In this document: positions 41,789-50,991 of the stretch, in pieces
Numbering within the stretch: the stretch's first letter is position 1
Layout of the letters: each line of letters begins with the position of its first letter
Assembly: GCA_041060555.1 (NCBI GenBank)
Contig: JBEUDS010000010.1
DNA from: CAUJIW01 sp963205175
GTDB lineage: Bacteria > Pseudomonadota > Alphaproteobacteria > Sphingomonadales > Sphingomonadaceae
Direction: 5' to 3' (one strand)
DNA length: 64,000 nucleotides
The notes under the pieces: model-generated
What the model saw: only the letters and a program-made list of their open reading frames with translations
Told to the model about the DNA's origin: nothing
The model's database searches: none
Program-made: the position numbers and the translations under genes

Positions 41789-42426
41789 TCATCGCGGTTG
41801 ACGGCCCGTCGGCCTCCGGCAAGGGCACGCTCGCCAGGCGACTGGCACGCCACTACGGCCTGAAGCATCTCGACACCGGCGCGCTCTACCGCGTCACCGG
41901 GCTTGCCGTGCGGCTGGCCGGCGGTGATCCGGCGGACCCGGTGGCGGCGGAAGCGGCCGCCCGCGCGCTCGATCTGTCGCTGCTGGAACACCCCGACCTG
42001 CGCACCGAGGACGCCGGCGCCGCGGCCTCGAAGGTCGCCGCCATTCCGGCGGTGCGCGCGGCGCTGCTGCAGTTCCAGCGTGATTTCGCCCACGAGGCGC
42101 CCGGCGCGGTGCTGGACGGGCGGGACATCGGCACTGTCGTCTGCCCCGAGGCGGACGCCAAGCTGTTCGTGGTGGCGCGCGCCGACATCCGGGCCCGGCG
42201 CCGGTTCGACGAGCTGTCGGCGCGTGGCGACTCGGTGGACTATGCCGCCGTGCTGGCCGACATCGAGGCGCGCGACGCGCGGGATTCGTCGCGCGCGGTG
42301 GCGCCGCTGGCGCCGGCTGACGACGCACTCTTGCTCGATACCAGCGAATTGGCTATAGACGCCGCGTTTTCCGAGGCTGTGCGCCTCATCGAAAGCAGGA
42401 TCGGCTCACGCCACGCGCGGCCCTGA
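41785..42426 (+). CDS. cmk: Cytidylate kinase
   Basis: The 213-residue kinase phosphorylates CMP and dCMP. Its P-loop GPSASGKGT is at residues 6-14, DTGALYR and LDGRDIGTVVCPEADAKLFV are typical, and RRRFDEL with DARDSSRAVAPL cover the lid. The GTG start overlaps the aroA stop. rpsA follows after a 229-bp leader region in which I see no clear promoter. Confidence 0.96.
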   Translation: MIIAVDGPSASGKGTLARRLARHYGLKHLDTGALYRVTGLAVRLAGGDPADPVAAEAAARALDLSLLEHPDLRTEDAGAAASKVAAIPAVRAALLQFQRDFAHEAPGAVLDGRDIGTVVCPEADAKLFVVARADIRARRRFDELSARGDSVDYAAVLADIEARDARDSSRAVAPLAPADDALLLDTSELAIDAAFSEAVRLIESRIGSRHARP

Positions 42427-42655
42427 CGGCCCGGACGACCCCGTCGCCCGCCGGCCATGTATCGGGACCACGCGCGCGAGCGCCAGCATCAGTAGCGTGA
42501 CCGGCGGGGGAACAAGGCCCCGGCCGACGCTGCTGTTTTGGCGTTCCGGCCTCTGAGCCCAAGGCCGGCGGGCGCGGATGGTCCGCGTCGGCTGTGGCAA
42601 GACCGCCGGAACCAACCGGCAGGCCGGAAAGACCACTGAAAGGACTTACAACCTG

Positions 42656-44347
42656 ATGTCTATCGCAAACCCGACCCGCGACGATTTCGCGGCAATGCTC
42701 GAAAGCTCCCTTGGCGCCGCCCAGTCGTTTGACGGCCGCGTCGTGAAGGGCACGGTCACCGCCATCGACAACGACATGGTGATCGTCGATGTCGGCCTCA
42801 AGTCCGAGGGCCGCATCCCGCTCAAGGAATTCGCGCCGCATGGCGAAAAGGCCGACATCAATGTCGGCGACCTCATCGACGTCTATGTCGACCGCATCGA
42901 GAACGCCATGGGCGAGGCCATGCTGTCGCGCGATCGCGCGCGCCGTGAAGCCGCCTGGGACAAGCTGGAATCGCTGTATGCCGAGGGCACCCGCGTTGAC
43001 GGCGTGATCTTCGGTCGCGTCAAGGGCGGTTTCACCGTCGATCTCTCCGGCGCCGTGGCCTTCCTGCCCGGCAGCCAGGTCGACATCCGCCCGATCCGCG
43101 ACGTCACCCCGCTGATGAACATCCCGCAGCCGTTCCAGATCCTGAAGATGGACCGCCGCCGCGGCAACATCGTCGTTTCCCGCCGCGCCGTGCTGGAAGA
43201 GACCCGCGCCGAGCAGCGTTCGGGCCTTATCCAGACCCTGGTCGAGGGTCAGGTCATCGAGGGCGTGGTCAAGAACATCACCGACTACGGTGCGTTCATC
43301 GATCTCGGCGGCATCGACGGCCTGCTGCACGTCACCGACATGAGCTACCGCCGCGTCGGCCACCCGTCGGAAGTGCTGAACATCGGCGACACCGTGCGCG
43401 TCCAGATCATCCGCATCAACCGCGACACCCAGCGCATCTCGCTGGGCATGAAGCAGCTTGAGTCGGATCCGTGGGAAGGCGCGGGCGCCAAGTATCCGAT
43501 CGGCGCCAAGTTCTCGGGTCGTGTCACCAACATCACCGACTACGGCGCGTTCGTGGAACTGGAGCCGGGCGTCGAGGGCCTGGTGCACGTTTCCGAGATG
43601 AGCTGGGTGAAGAAGAACGTCCACCCGGGCAAGATCGTCTCCACCTCGCAGGAAGTGGAAGTGATGATCCTGGAGGTCGACGAGGACAAGCGCCGTATCT
43701 CGCTGGGCCTGAAGCAGTGCGCCGACAATCCGTGGGCCGTGTTCGCCGAGAAGTATCCGGTGGGCGCCACCGTCGAGGGCGAGGTCAAGAACACCACCGA
43801 GTTCGGCCTGTTCATCGGTCTCGATGGCGAGGTCGACGGCATGGTCCACATGTCCGACGTTGCCTGGGGCAAGTCTGGCGAGGACGCGCTGGCCGGCTTC
43901 CGCCGCGGCGAGATGGTCAAGGCGGTGGTGCTCGATGTCGACATCGAGAAGGAACGCATCAGCCTTGGCATCAAGCAGCTTGACCAGGCCGGTCAGGCGG
44001 CGTCCGACAAGCGTCGTGGCGATGTCGTCACCTGCGTCGTCACCGACGTGAAGGACAGCGGCATCGACGTCCAGATCGGCGATGGCGGCCCGATCGCCTT
44101 CATCAAGCGTTCGGACCTCAGCCGCGACCGCGACGAACAGCGTCCGGACCGCTTCCAGGTTGGCCAGAAGGTCGATGCCCTGGTGGTTGGTGTCGACCGT
44201 CAGACCAAGAAGATGCAGCTGTCCATCAAGGCGCTGGAAATCGCCGAGGAGCAGCAGGCGGTGCAGCAGTACGGCTCGTCCGACTCGGGCGCGTCGCTGG
44301 GCGACATCCTGGGTGCGGCGCTCAGCAAGGCCAAGGATCCTCGCTGA
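42656..44347 (+). CDS. rpsA: 30S ribosomal protein S1
   Basis: The 563-residue protein contains six S1 (OB-fold) domains, as usual. It brings mRNA to the 30S subunit. It starts at 42656 (MSIANPTRDDFAAMLESSLG) after AAAGGA; repeated motifs such as GAFVELEPGVEGLVHVSEMS and RISLGLKQ mark the domains. A strong terminator follows. Confidence 0.98.
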   Translation: MSIANPTRDDFAAMLESSLGAAQSFDGRVVKGTVTAIDNDMVIVDVGLKSEGRIPLKEFAPHGEKADINVGDLIDVYVDRIENAMGEAMLSRDRARREAAWDKLESLYAEGTRVDGVIFGRVKGGFTVDLSGAVAFLPGSQVDIRPIRDVTPLMNIPQPFQILKMDRRRGNIVVSRRAVLEETRAEQRSGLIQTLVEGQVIEGVVKNITDYGAFIDLGGIDGLLHVTDMSYRRVGHPSEVLNIGDTVRVQIIRINRDTQRISLGMKQLESDPWEGAGAKYPIGAKFSGRVTNITDYGAFVELEPGVEGLVHVSEMSWVKKNVHPGKIVSTSQEVEVMILEVDEDKRRISLGLKQCADNPWAVFAEKYPVGATVEGEVKNTTEFGLFIGLDGEVDGMVHMSDVAWGKSGEDALAGFRRGEMVKAVVLDVDIEKERISLGIKQLDQAGQAASDKRRGDVVTCVVTDVKDSGIDVQIGDGGPIAFIKRSDLSRDRDEQRPDRFQVGQKVDALVVGVDRQTKKMQLSIKALEIAEEQQAVQQYGSSDSGASLGDILGAALSKAKDPR

Positions 44348-44383
44348 TACGGCGATATCCAATTGGACAGTCGACGATGAAAG

Positions 44384-44415
44384 AGGCCCCGCCAACCCTG
44401 GCGGGGCCTTTTTTT
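44384..44415 (+). terminator. Rho-independent terminator of rpsA
   Basis: An 11-bp perfect stem (AGGCCCCGCCA, 44384-44394, with 44399-44409), a 4-nt loop and a run of seven T (44409-44415) follow the rpsA stop by about 40 bp. Confidence 0.95.
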
Positions 44416-44571
44416 CATGCAAAATCCTGTCCGGTGGTCGCATCCACCCGTGCAGGCCCTCGCCGGTGCTTGACGGACAAGCCCAAGGTTTGGCACCACT
44501 TGGGCGTTGTGTGTGTGGACGCGGCCCGGGTTGAACACGGACGCCGGTCGTTAATTGGCATGGGGGAACCG

Positions 44572-44850
44572 ATGATCAAATCGGAGCTTGTTCAAAAGCT
44601 TGCCGACAAGAACCCGGAGTTGCACCACAAGACGGTGGAACGGGTCGTCACCACGGTGTTCAACGAGATCGTCGAGGCGCTGGCACGCGGCCAGCGCGTC
44701 GAATTGCGCGGGTTCGGTGCCTTCTCCACCCGTGCCCGCGTCGCCCGCACCGGCCGCAACCCCCGCACCGGCGAGGCCGTGCCGGTGAACGCCAAGCATG
44801 TCCCCTATTTCAAGTGCGGCAAGGAACTGCGCGAGCGTCTGAACAAGTAA
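44572..44850 (+). CDS. ihfB: Integration host factor subunit beta
   Basis: The 92-residue DNA-bending protein pairs with IhfA. It starts at 44572 (MIKSELVQKLADKNPELHHK) after GGGGGAA; an in-frame ATG four codons upstream is less well placed. ELRGFGAFSTRARVARTGRNPRTGE-type core (VELRGFGAFSTR, RTGRNPRTGEAV) holds the DNA-intercalating proline region. It is transcribed separately from rpsA. Confidence 0.95.
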   Translation: MIKSELVQKLADKNPELHHKTVERVVTTVFNEIVEALARGQRVELRGFGAFSTRARVARTGRNPRTGEAVPVNAKHVPYFKCGKELRERLNK

Positions 44851-44943
44851 GGCGTCGCGAAATCGTCACGTCTGGCGTGCCGCTACTGGAAAGCGGCCGG
44901 CGGGTCCGCTATCACCCTGATATCGCCATCATGTGGATTCCCG

Positions 44944-45345
44944 ATGCGGATCATTCGTTGGACCATCTCGCTCGTTGTCATTGCCGTGCTCGCCTGGTTC
45001 GCCGCGCGCAACTGGACGCCGGTCACCGTCAATCTGGTCCCACCGACCCAGATCGTGCTGCCGCTGCCGCTGCTGGTGTTCGCGCTGCTGATTCTGGGCG
45101 CCGTGCCGCCGTCGCTGGCCCACGCGTTCGACAAGTGGCGCTGGCAGCGCCGGGTGCGTAAGGCGGAGGCGGCCACCAGTGCCAAGGCGCTGGAGCTGGC
45201 TGAACTGCGCGGTGACCGGGAGCGGCAGATGCCGCTCGATGAGGCAGAGGCGGTTCTGCGGGCCCGCGCCCAGGCGGCCGGCGCGGCGTCCGGCGGGGAC
45301 ATGCCGGTCCAGGCGCGATCGATCGCCCTGCCGCCGGGCGCCTGA
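44944..45345 (+). CDS. LapA-domain membrane protein
   Basis: The 133-residue protein has two predicted membrane helices (residues about 4-22 and 40-60, PPTQIVLPLPLLVFALLILG) and a charged, helical cytoplasmic tail. This is the LapA/YciS layout, which in enterobacteria helps control LPS synthesis. It lies 93 bp after ihfB, the usual position in alphaproteobacteria. Confidence 0.85.
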   Translation: MRIIRWTISLVVIAVLAWFAARNWTPVTVNLVPPTQIVLPLPLLVFALLILGAVPPSLAHAFDKWRWQRRVRKAEAATSAKALELAELRGDRERQMPLDEAEAVLRARAQAAGAASGGDMPVQARSIALPPGA

Positions 45346-45377
45346 GGGCTGCCAGTCCGCCCGGAGTGACCGCTGCC

Positions 45378-46079
45378 ATGACCGTCAACCCGATCTATTG
45401 CGCCATCGATACCCCTGACGTGGCCGACGCGCTGGCGCTGGCCCGCCGCATCGCGCCTCACGTGGGCGGTCTCAAGCTGGGGCTGGAGTTCTTCTGCGCC
45501 GCGGGGCCCGAGGGCGTCCGCCGCGTCGCCGGCGAGACCGGCCTGCCGCTGTTTCTCGACCTCAAGTTCCACGACATCCCCAACACCGTCGCCGGCGCCG
45601 TGCGCTCGGTGATGGGGCTGGCGCCGGCGATTCTCACCGTCCACGCCGGTGGCGGCCCGGCCATGCTGAAGGCGGCGGTTGCCGCCGCCCGCGAGGTCTC
45701 GCCCGCCACCCGGGTGGTCGGCGTCACGGTGCTCACCAGCCTGGACGCCGCCGATCTCGCCGCCGTCGGGGTGCCGGCAAGCCCGGCCGACCAGGTGGCG
45801 CGGCTGGCCGACCTTGCGCGCGAAACCGGGCTCGACGGCATCGTCTGCTCGCCCCACGAGGTGGCCGGCGTCGCCGCCCGCTGGGCCGGCGGCTACTTCG
45901 TCGTCCCCGGCATCCGGCCGGCCGGCAGCGCCACCGGCGACCAGAAGCGGGTGATGTCGCCTGCCGAGGCGCTGGCCGCCGGTGCCGGCGCGCTGGTGAT
46001 CGGCCGGCCGATCACCGAGGCTGTCGATCCGGCGGCCAGTGCCGCGGCCATCGCCGCCAGCCTGGCATCGGTGCCGTGA
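45378..46079 (+). CDS. pyrF: Orotidine 5'-phosphate decarboxylase
   Basis: The 233-residue enzyme forms UMP from OMP. DLKFHDIPNT (residues 61-70) contains the catalytic Lys63 and Asp pair; VHAGGGPAMLKAAV and VPGIRPAGSATGDQKR bind the substrate. The ATG at 45378 is preferred; a GTG at 45366 is an in-frame alternative. trpF follows after 10 bp. Confidence 0.96.
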   Translation: MTVNPIYCAIDTPDVADALALARRIAPHVGGLKLGLEFFCAAGPEGVRRVAGETGLPLFLDLKFHDIPNTVAGAVRSVMGLAPAILTVHAGGGPAMLKAAVAAAREVSPATRVVGVTVLTSLDAADLAAVGVPASPADQVARLADLARETGLDGIVCSPHEVAGVAARWAGGYFVVPGIRPAGSATGDQKRVMSPAEALAAGAGALVIGRPITEAVDPAASAAAIAASLASVP

Positions 46080-46089
46080 GGCCACAGCC

Positions 46090-46743
46090 ATGACGCTCGA
46101 CGTCAAGATCTGCGGTCTCACAACGCCGGAGACGCTGGAGGCCGCTATCGGTGCCGGCGCCAGCCATGTCGGCTTCGTGGTCTTTCCCAGGAGTCCGCGC
46201 CACCTCGATTTCGAGCGCGGCGCGGCGTTGCGGACCCGGGTGCCGGCGCGGGTGGCCAGCGTCGCCCTGCTCGTCGACCCCGACGACACGCTGGTCGACC
46301 AGGCGGTGCGGGCGCTGCGGCCGGACATCATCCAGCTGCACGGCCAGGAGACGCCGGACCGCTGCCTTGATGTGCGCCAGCGCTGGAAGGTCGGCGTCTG
46401 GAAGGCCCAGGGGGTGCGCACGGCCACTGACGTGCAGACGGCCGGTCGCTATGCCGGCACGGTCGACCTCTTGCTGTTCGACGCCAAACCGCCTACACCC
46501 CCGCCGGGCGAAACGGTACTGCCGGGCGGCACCGGCGTGCGCTTCGACTGGCGTCTGCTTGACGGGCTGCGGCTGCCGATGCGCTGGGGTCTGGCGGGCG
46601 GTCTCGATGCCGACACCGTCGGCGAGGCGGTCCGGCTGACCCGGCCGGCGCTGGTGGATGTGTCATCGGGCGTCGAGGATGCGCCGGGAGTGAAATCGGT
46701 GGCGAGGATCAAGGCCTTCATGGCAGCGGCACGAGCGGGATGA
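46090..46743 (+). CDS. trpF: Phosphoribosylanthranilate isomerase
   Basis: The 217-residue TIM barrel works in tryptophan synthesis. LDVKICGLTTPE carries the catalytic Cys, HVGFVVFPRSPRHL and IQLHGQETPDRC are typical, and GLAGGLDADTVGEAV with VDVSSGVEDAPGVK binds phosphate. The start is at 46090; the stop overlaps trpB by 4 bp. Confidence 0.96.
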   Translation: MTLDVKICGLTTPETLEAAIGAGASHVGFVVFPRSPRHLDFERGAALRTRVPARVASVALLVDPDDTLVDQAVRALRPDIIQLHGQETPDRCLDVRQRWKVGVWKAQGVRTATDVQTAGRYAGTVDLLLFDAKPPTPPPGETVLPGGTGVRFDWRLLDGLRLPMRWGLAGGLDADTVGEAVRLTRPALVDVSSGVEDAPGVKSVARIKAFMAAARAG

Positions 46744-47954
46744 CGACAATGCTCAACAGTTACCGGGCCGGACCCGACGAGCGTGGCCATTTCGGCGCCT
46801 TCGGCGGCCGCTATGTCGCCGAGACGCTGATGCCGCTGATCCTCGATCTTGAGGCGGCCTATCGCGCCGCCCGGCAGGATCCGGCGTTCCAGGGCGAGTT
46901 CGAGGGCCTGCTCAGGCACTTCGTCGGCCGGCCGAGCGCGCTTTACTACGCCGAGCGCCTGACCGAGCATCTGGGCGGCGCCCGGATCTACTTCAAGCGC
47001 GAGGATCTCAACCACACCGGCGCGCACAAGATCAACAACTGCATCGGCCAGATCCTGCTGGCTCGCCGCATGGGCAAGACCCGCATCATCGCCGAGACCG
47101 GCGCCGGTCAGCACGGCGTGGCCACGGCGACGGTCGCCGCCCGCTTCGGCCTGCCCTGCGTCATCTACATGGGCGCGCGCGACATCGAGCGGCAGGCACC
47201 CAACGTGTTCCGCATGAAGCTGCTGGGCGCGGAAGTCCGTCCGGTCACCTCGGGCAGCCAGACGCTCAAGGACGCCATGAACGAGGCGCTGCGCGACTGG
47301 GTGACCAATGTGCACGACACCTTCTACATCATCGGCACCGCCGCCGGCCCGCACCCCTACCCCGAGCTGGTGCGCGACTTCCAGTCGGTGATCGGTCGGG
47401 AAGCCCGCGAGCAGATTCTCGCCGCCGAGGGCCGGCTGCCGGACAGCCTGGTGGCGGCGGTGGGCGGCGGCTCCAATGCCATCGGTCTGTTCCATCCGTT
47501 CCTCGACGATCCGTCGGTGCAGATGTTCGGCGTCGAGGCGGCCGGACACGGGCTCGACACCGAGCAGCACGCGGCGAGTCTCGCCGGGGGTACGCCGGGC
47601 GTGCTCCATGGCAACAAGACCTATCTGCTGCAGGACGCCGACGGTCAGATCAGCGAGGCGCACTCCATTTCCGCCGGGCTGGATTACCCCGGCATCGGCC
47701 CCGAACACGCCTGGCTGCATTCGGTCGGCCGGGTCAGCTACGTGCCGGCCACCGATCAGGAGGCGGTGTCGGCCTTCCAGCTGTGCACCCGCGTCGAGGG
47801 CATCATCCCCGCGCTGGAGTGTGCCCACGCGCTGGCCTACATCATCCGCACGGCGCCCGCCCTGTCGCGCGATCATTTGTGCCTGATGAACCTCAGCGGC
47901 CGGGGCGACAAGGACATCGGCACCATTGCCGATCTGCTGGGGGTGAAGCTGTGA
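46740..47954 (+). CDS. trpB: Tryptophan synthase beta chain
   Basis: The 404-residue PLP subunit condenses indole with serine. Lys97 in NHTGAHKINN binds PLP; AETGAGQHGVATATVAA and AVGGGSNAIGLF hold the cofactor phosphate. The ATG at 46740 overlaps the trpF stop (ATGA). It is coupled to trpA. Confidence 0.98.
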   Translation: MTTMLNSYRAGPDERGHFGAFGGRYVAETLMPLILDLEAAYRAARQDPAFQGEFEGLLRHFVGRPSALYYAERLTEHLGGARIYFKREDLNHTGAHKINNCIGQILLARRMGKTRIIAETGAGQHGVATATVAARFGLPCVIYMGARDIERQAPNVFRMKLLGAEVRPVTSGSQTLKDAMNEALRDWVTNVHDTFYIIGTAAGPHPYPELVRDFQSVIGREAREQILAAEGRLPDSLVAAVGGGSNAIGLFHPFLDDPSVQMFGVEAAGHGLDTEQHAASLAGGTPGVLHGNKTYLLQDADGQISEAHSISAGLDYPGIGPEHAWLHSVGRVSYVPATDQEAVSAFQLCTRVEGIIPALECAHALAYIIRTAPALSRDHLCLMNLSGRGDKDIGTIADLLGVKL

Positions 47955-48784
47955 GCGACCGTATCGCCGCCCGTTTCACCGCGCTGAAGGAGGAAGGTCG
48001 GGCCGGCCTCGTCACCTTCATCACCGCCGGTGACCCCGATCTCGCCACCTCCGCCGCCATCCTCGCGGCCCTGCCCGCCGCCGGGGCGGACATCATCGAG
48101 CTGGGCGTGCCGTTCACCGACCCGATGGCCGATGGCCCGGCGATCCAGGAGGCCAACCTGCGGGCGCTGGCCGCCGGCATCAGCCTGCGCAAGATCCTGG
48201 GGCTGGTGCGCGACTTCAGGGCGACCGACGACGCCACGCCGATCGTGCTGATGGGCTATTTCAACCCGATCCACGCCTATGGCGTCGACGCCTTCGTGGC
48301 CGACGCGCGCGCCGCCGGCGTCGATGGCCTGATCGTTGTCGACGTGCCGCCGGAGGAAGACATCGAGATCGGCGTGCCGGCCCGTGCCGCCGGCCTGCAT
48401 TTCGTCCGCCTGGCGACGCCGACCACCGATGAGAAGCGGATGCCGGCGGTGGTCAACGCCGCCTCCGGCTTCCTCTACTATGTCTCGGTCGCCGGCATCA
48501 CCGGCGGCGCGACGGGCGAGGCGACCGCCGTCGGCGCGGCGGTGGAGCGGCTTAAGGCGGCCGGCAACCTGCCGGTGGTGGTTGGCTTCGGCATCAAGAC
48601 ACCCGAACAGGCGGCGGCGACCGCCCGGCTGGCCGACGGCGTGGTGGTGGGCTCCGCCATCGTGTCGCTGATCGGCGAGGCGGCCAGGACCGGCGCCACC
48701 GACATTCCGGCGCGGGTGGCGGCGATGGTGTCGGGCCTGGCGGCCGGGGTGCGGTCCGCGCGTTCATCGGAGGTGGCGGCATGA
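47951..48784 (+). CDS. trpA: Tryptophan synthase alpha chain
   Basis: The 277-residue TIM barrel cleaves indole-glycerol phosphate. Catalytic Glu50 (IIELGVPFTDP) and Asp61 (DPMADGP) are present, and YYVSVAGITGG is the mobile loop region. The GTG at 47951 overlaps the trpB stop, and trpA overlaps accD by 4 bp. Confidence 0.98.
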   Translation: MSDRIAARFTALKEEGRAGLVTFITAGDPDLATSAAILAALPAAGADIIELGVPFTDPMADGPAIQEANLRALAAGISLRKILGLVRDFRATDDATPIVLMGYFNPIHAYGVDAFVADARAAGVDGLIVVDVPPEEDIEIGVPARAAGLHFVRLATPTTDEKRMPAVVNAASGFLYYVSVAGITGGATGEATAVGAAVERLKAAGNLPVVVGFGIKTPEQAAATARLADGVVVGSAIVSLIGEAARTGATDIPARVAAMVSGLAAGVRSARSSEVAA

Positions 48785-49665
48785 GCTGGTTGACCCGACT
48801 GCGGCCGAAACTGAAATTCCCGCGCCGGCGCGACACGCCCGACAATCTCTGGCACAAGTGCCGCAACTGCGGGCAGATGATCTTCCGCAAGGATTTTCTC
48901 GCCAACCTGTCGGTGTGCAGCCACTGCGACTTCCACGAGCGCATCGGTCCGGCCGAGCGGTTCGCCCAGCTGTTCGACGGCGGCGCGCATGAGCGCGTGG
49001 CCCTGCCGGCGGTGAAGGAAGACCCGCTGCACTTCAAGGACCAGAAGAAATACGTCGACCGCATCCGCGAGGCCCGCGCCTCCACCGGCGCCGACGAGGC
49101 GGTGGCGGTGGCCCACGGCCGGGTCGGCGGCGTCGAGACGGTGGTGCTGGTGCAGGACTTCGCCTTCATGGCCGGTTCGATGGGTCTGGCCGTCGGCGAG
49201 GCGTTCCTGGCCGCCGCCCGCGAGGCGATCGCCCGCAAATGCCCGATGGTGGCCTTCACCGCCGCCGGCGGCGCGCGGATGCAGGAAGGCATCCTGTCGC
49301 TGATGCAGATGCCGCGCACGACGGTCGCCATCGCCGAGCTGCGCGAGGCCCGCCTGCCCTACATCGTCGTGCTGACCGACCCGACCACCGGTGGCGTCAC
49401 CGCCTCCTACGCCATGCTGGGCGATGTCCAGCTCGCCGAGCCCGGTGCGCTGATCGGCTTCGCCGGCCGCCGCGTCATCGAGCAGACCATCCGCGAGAAG
49501 CTGCCCGACGGCTTCCAGCGGTCGGAATATCTCTACGACCACGGCATGCTGGACCAGGTGGTGCCGCGGCGCGAGCTGCGGGCGACGCTGGCCCGGCTGA
49601 TCGGCCTGCTGATGCTGCCCAAGCCGGCACTGCCGCGCGCGCCGCTGCCGGCACCGCAGGCCTGA
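48781..49665 (+). CDS. accD: Acetyl-CoA carboxylase carboxyltransferase subunit beta
   Basis: The 294-residue subunit transfers the carboxyl group from biotin to acetyl-CoA for fatty-acid synthesis. A four-cysteine zinc ribbon (Cys27, Cys30, Cys46, Cys49) precedes the crotonase-fold core (AFTAAGGARMQEGILSL, TDPTTGGVTASYAMLGD, FAGRRVIEQTIREKLP). The trpFBA-accD-folC order is standard in this class. Confidence 0.98.
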   Translation: MSWLTRLRPKLKFPRRRDTPDNLWHKCRNCGQMIFRKDFLANLSVCSHCDFHERIGPAERFAQLFDGGAHERVALPAVKEDPLHFKDQKKYVDRIREARASTGADEAVAVAHGRVGGVETVVLVQDFAFMAGSMGLAVGEAFLAAAREAIARKCPMVAFTAAGGARMQEGILSLMQMPRTTVAIAELREARLPYIVVLTDPTTGGVTASYAMLGDVQLAEPGALIGFAGRRVIEQTIREKLPDGFQRSEYLYDHGMLDQVVPRRELRATLARLIGLLMLPKPALPRAPLPAPQA

Positions 49666-49680
49666 CCCGGGCCGGGGCTG

Positions 49681-50991
49681 ATGGAAAACCGCGTCGTCGA
49701 TGCTCTTCTGTCACAGGCGCGGCAGCTCCACCCGCAGGATATCGACCTGTCGCTCGACCGGCTGGCGCGCCTGCTCGACCGGCTCGGCAATCCGCAGGAC
49801 CGGCTGCCGCCGGTGTTCCACGTCGCCGGCACCAACGGCAAGGGCTCGACCGTCGCCTTCCTGCGCGCCTGTCTGGAGGCCGCCGGCAACCGGGTGCATG
49901 TCTACACCTCGCCGCATCTGGTGCGGGTCAACGAGCGCATCCGGCTGGCTGGCAAGCTGATCGACGACGACGCGCTGGTGGCCACCTTGCGCGACGTGCT
50001 GCAGGTCAACGCCGGCGCGCCGATCACGGTGTTCGAGATCATCACCGCGGCGGCCTTTCTGGCCTTCTCCCGGGTGCCGGCGGATGCCTGCGTGCTGGAG
50101 GTTGGCATGGGTGGCCGGCTGGACGCCACCAATGTCGTCAAGCAGCCCGCCGCCTGCGGCATTGCCCAACTCGGCCTCGACCACACCCAGTTCCTCGGCA
50201 GCACCATCCTCGACATCGCCGGCGAGAAGGCCGGCATCGCCAAGGCCGGGGTGCCACTGGTGCTGTCGCGCTATCCGCGCACGGTGACCGCGCGCATCGG
50301 TGAGGTCGCCGGCGTCGTCGGTGCCCGGCTGCTGCTGCGCGGCCAGGACTGGGACGCGACGCTCTACAACAACGCGCTGCATTACAAGGACGATGCCGGC
50401 AAGCTGGAACTGCCGGCGCCCCGGCTGATCGGCGCCCATCAGATCGACAACGCCGGGCTCGCCATCGCCATGCTGCGCCACCAGGGCGCGGTGCCGGTGC
50501 CCGATGCTGCCTTCCGCGCCGGCATGGGCTGGGCGGAGTGGCCGGCACGGCTGCAACGTCTGAGCAGCGGCGCGCTGCATGAGCTGCTGCCGGCCGGCGC
50601 CGAGCTGTGGCTCGATGGCGGCCACAATCCGCTGGCCGGCCGGGTGCTTGCGGATCGTTTTCGTGCCCACAACCTCGCCGAACGGCCCTTCTATCTGGTG
50701 CTCGGCCTGCTGACGACCAAGGACGCGGCGGGCTTCCTGCGCCCCTTCGCCGGCCGGGCGACGGCGCTGTACGCGGTGCCGATCCCCGGTCATGACAGCC
50801 ATTCGCCCACGACGCTGGCCGGTCTGGCGGAAGCGATCGCGGTGCCCGGTCGCACGGCGGACTCGGTCGCCGCCGCACTGAAGGCGATCGCCCGTGGTGC
50901 CGACCGCCAGCGGCCGCCGGTGGTGCTGGTGTGCGGTTCGCTCTATCTTGCCGGCACGGTGCTTGAAGAGTCGGGGTTGCTGCCCAGCTGA
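49681..50991 (+). CDS. folC: Folylpolyglutamate synthase / dihydrofolate synthase
   Basis: The 436-residue Mur-ligase-type enzyme adds glutamate to folates. The P-loop TNGKGST is at residues 51-57, SPHLVRVNERIRL is the folate site, and QLGLDHTQFLGSTI with ISGEKAGI-like IAGEKAGIAK follow. Its last 49 bases overlap the 3' end of the P-type ATPase gene on the other strand. Confidence 0.96.
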   Translation: MENRVVDALLSQARQLHPQDIDLSLDRLARLLDRLGNPQDRLPPVFHVAGTNGKGSTVAFLRACLEAAGNRVHVYTSPHLVRVNERIRLAGKLIDDDALVATLRDVLQVNAGAPITVFEIITAAAFLAFSRVPADACVLEVGMGGRLDATNVVKQPAACGIAQLGLDHTQFLGSTILDIAGEKAGIAKAGVPLVLSRYPRTVTARIGEVAGVVGARLLLRGQDWDATLYNNALHYKDDAGKLELPAPRLIGAHQIDNAGLAIAMLRHQGAVPVPDAAFRAGMGWAEWPARLQRLSSGALHELLPAGAELWLDGGHNPLAGRVLADRFRAHNLAERPFYLVLGLLTTKDAAGFLRPFAGRATALYAVPIPGHDSHSPTTLAGLAEAIAVPGRTADSVAAALKAIARGADRQRPPVVLVCGSLYLAGTVLEESGLLPS

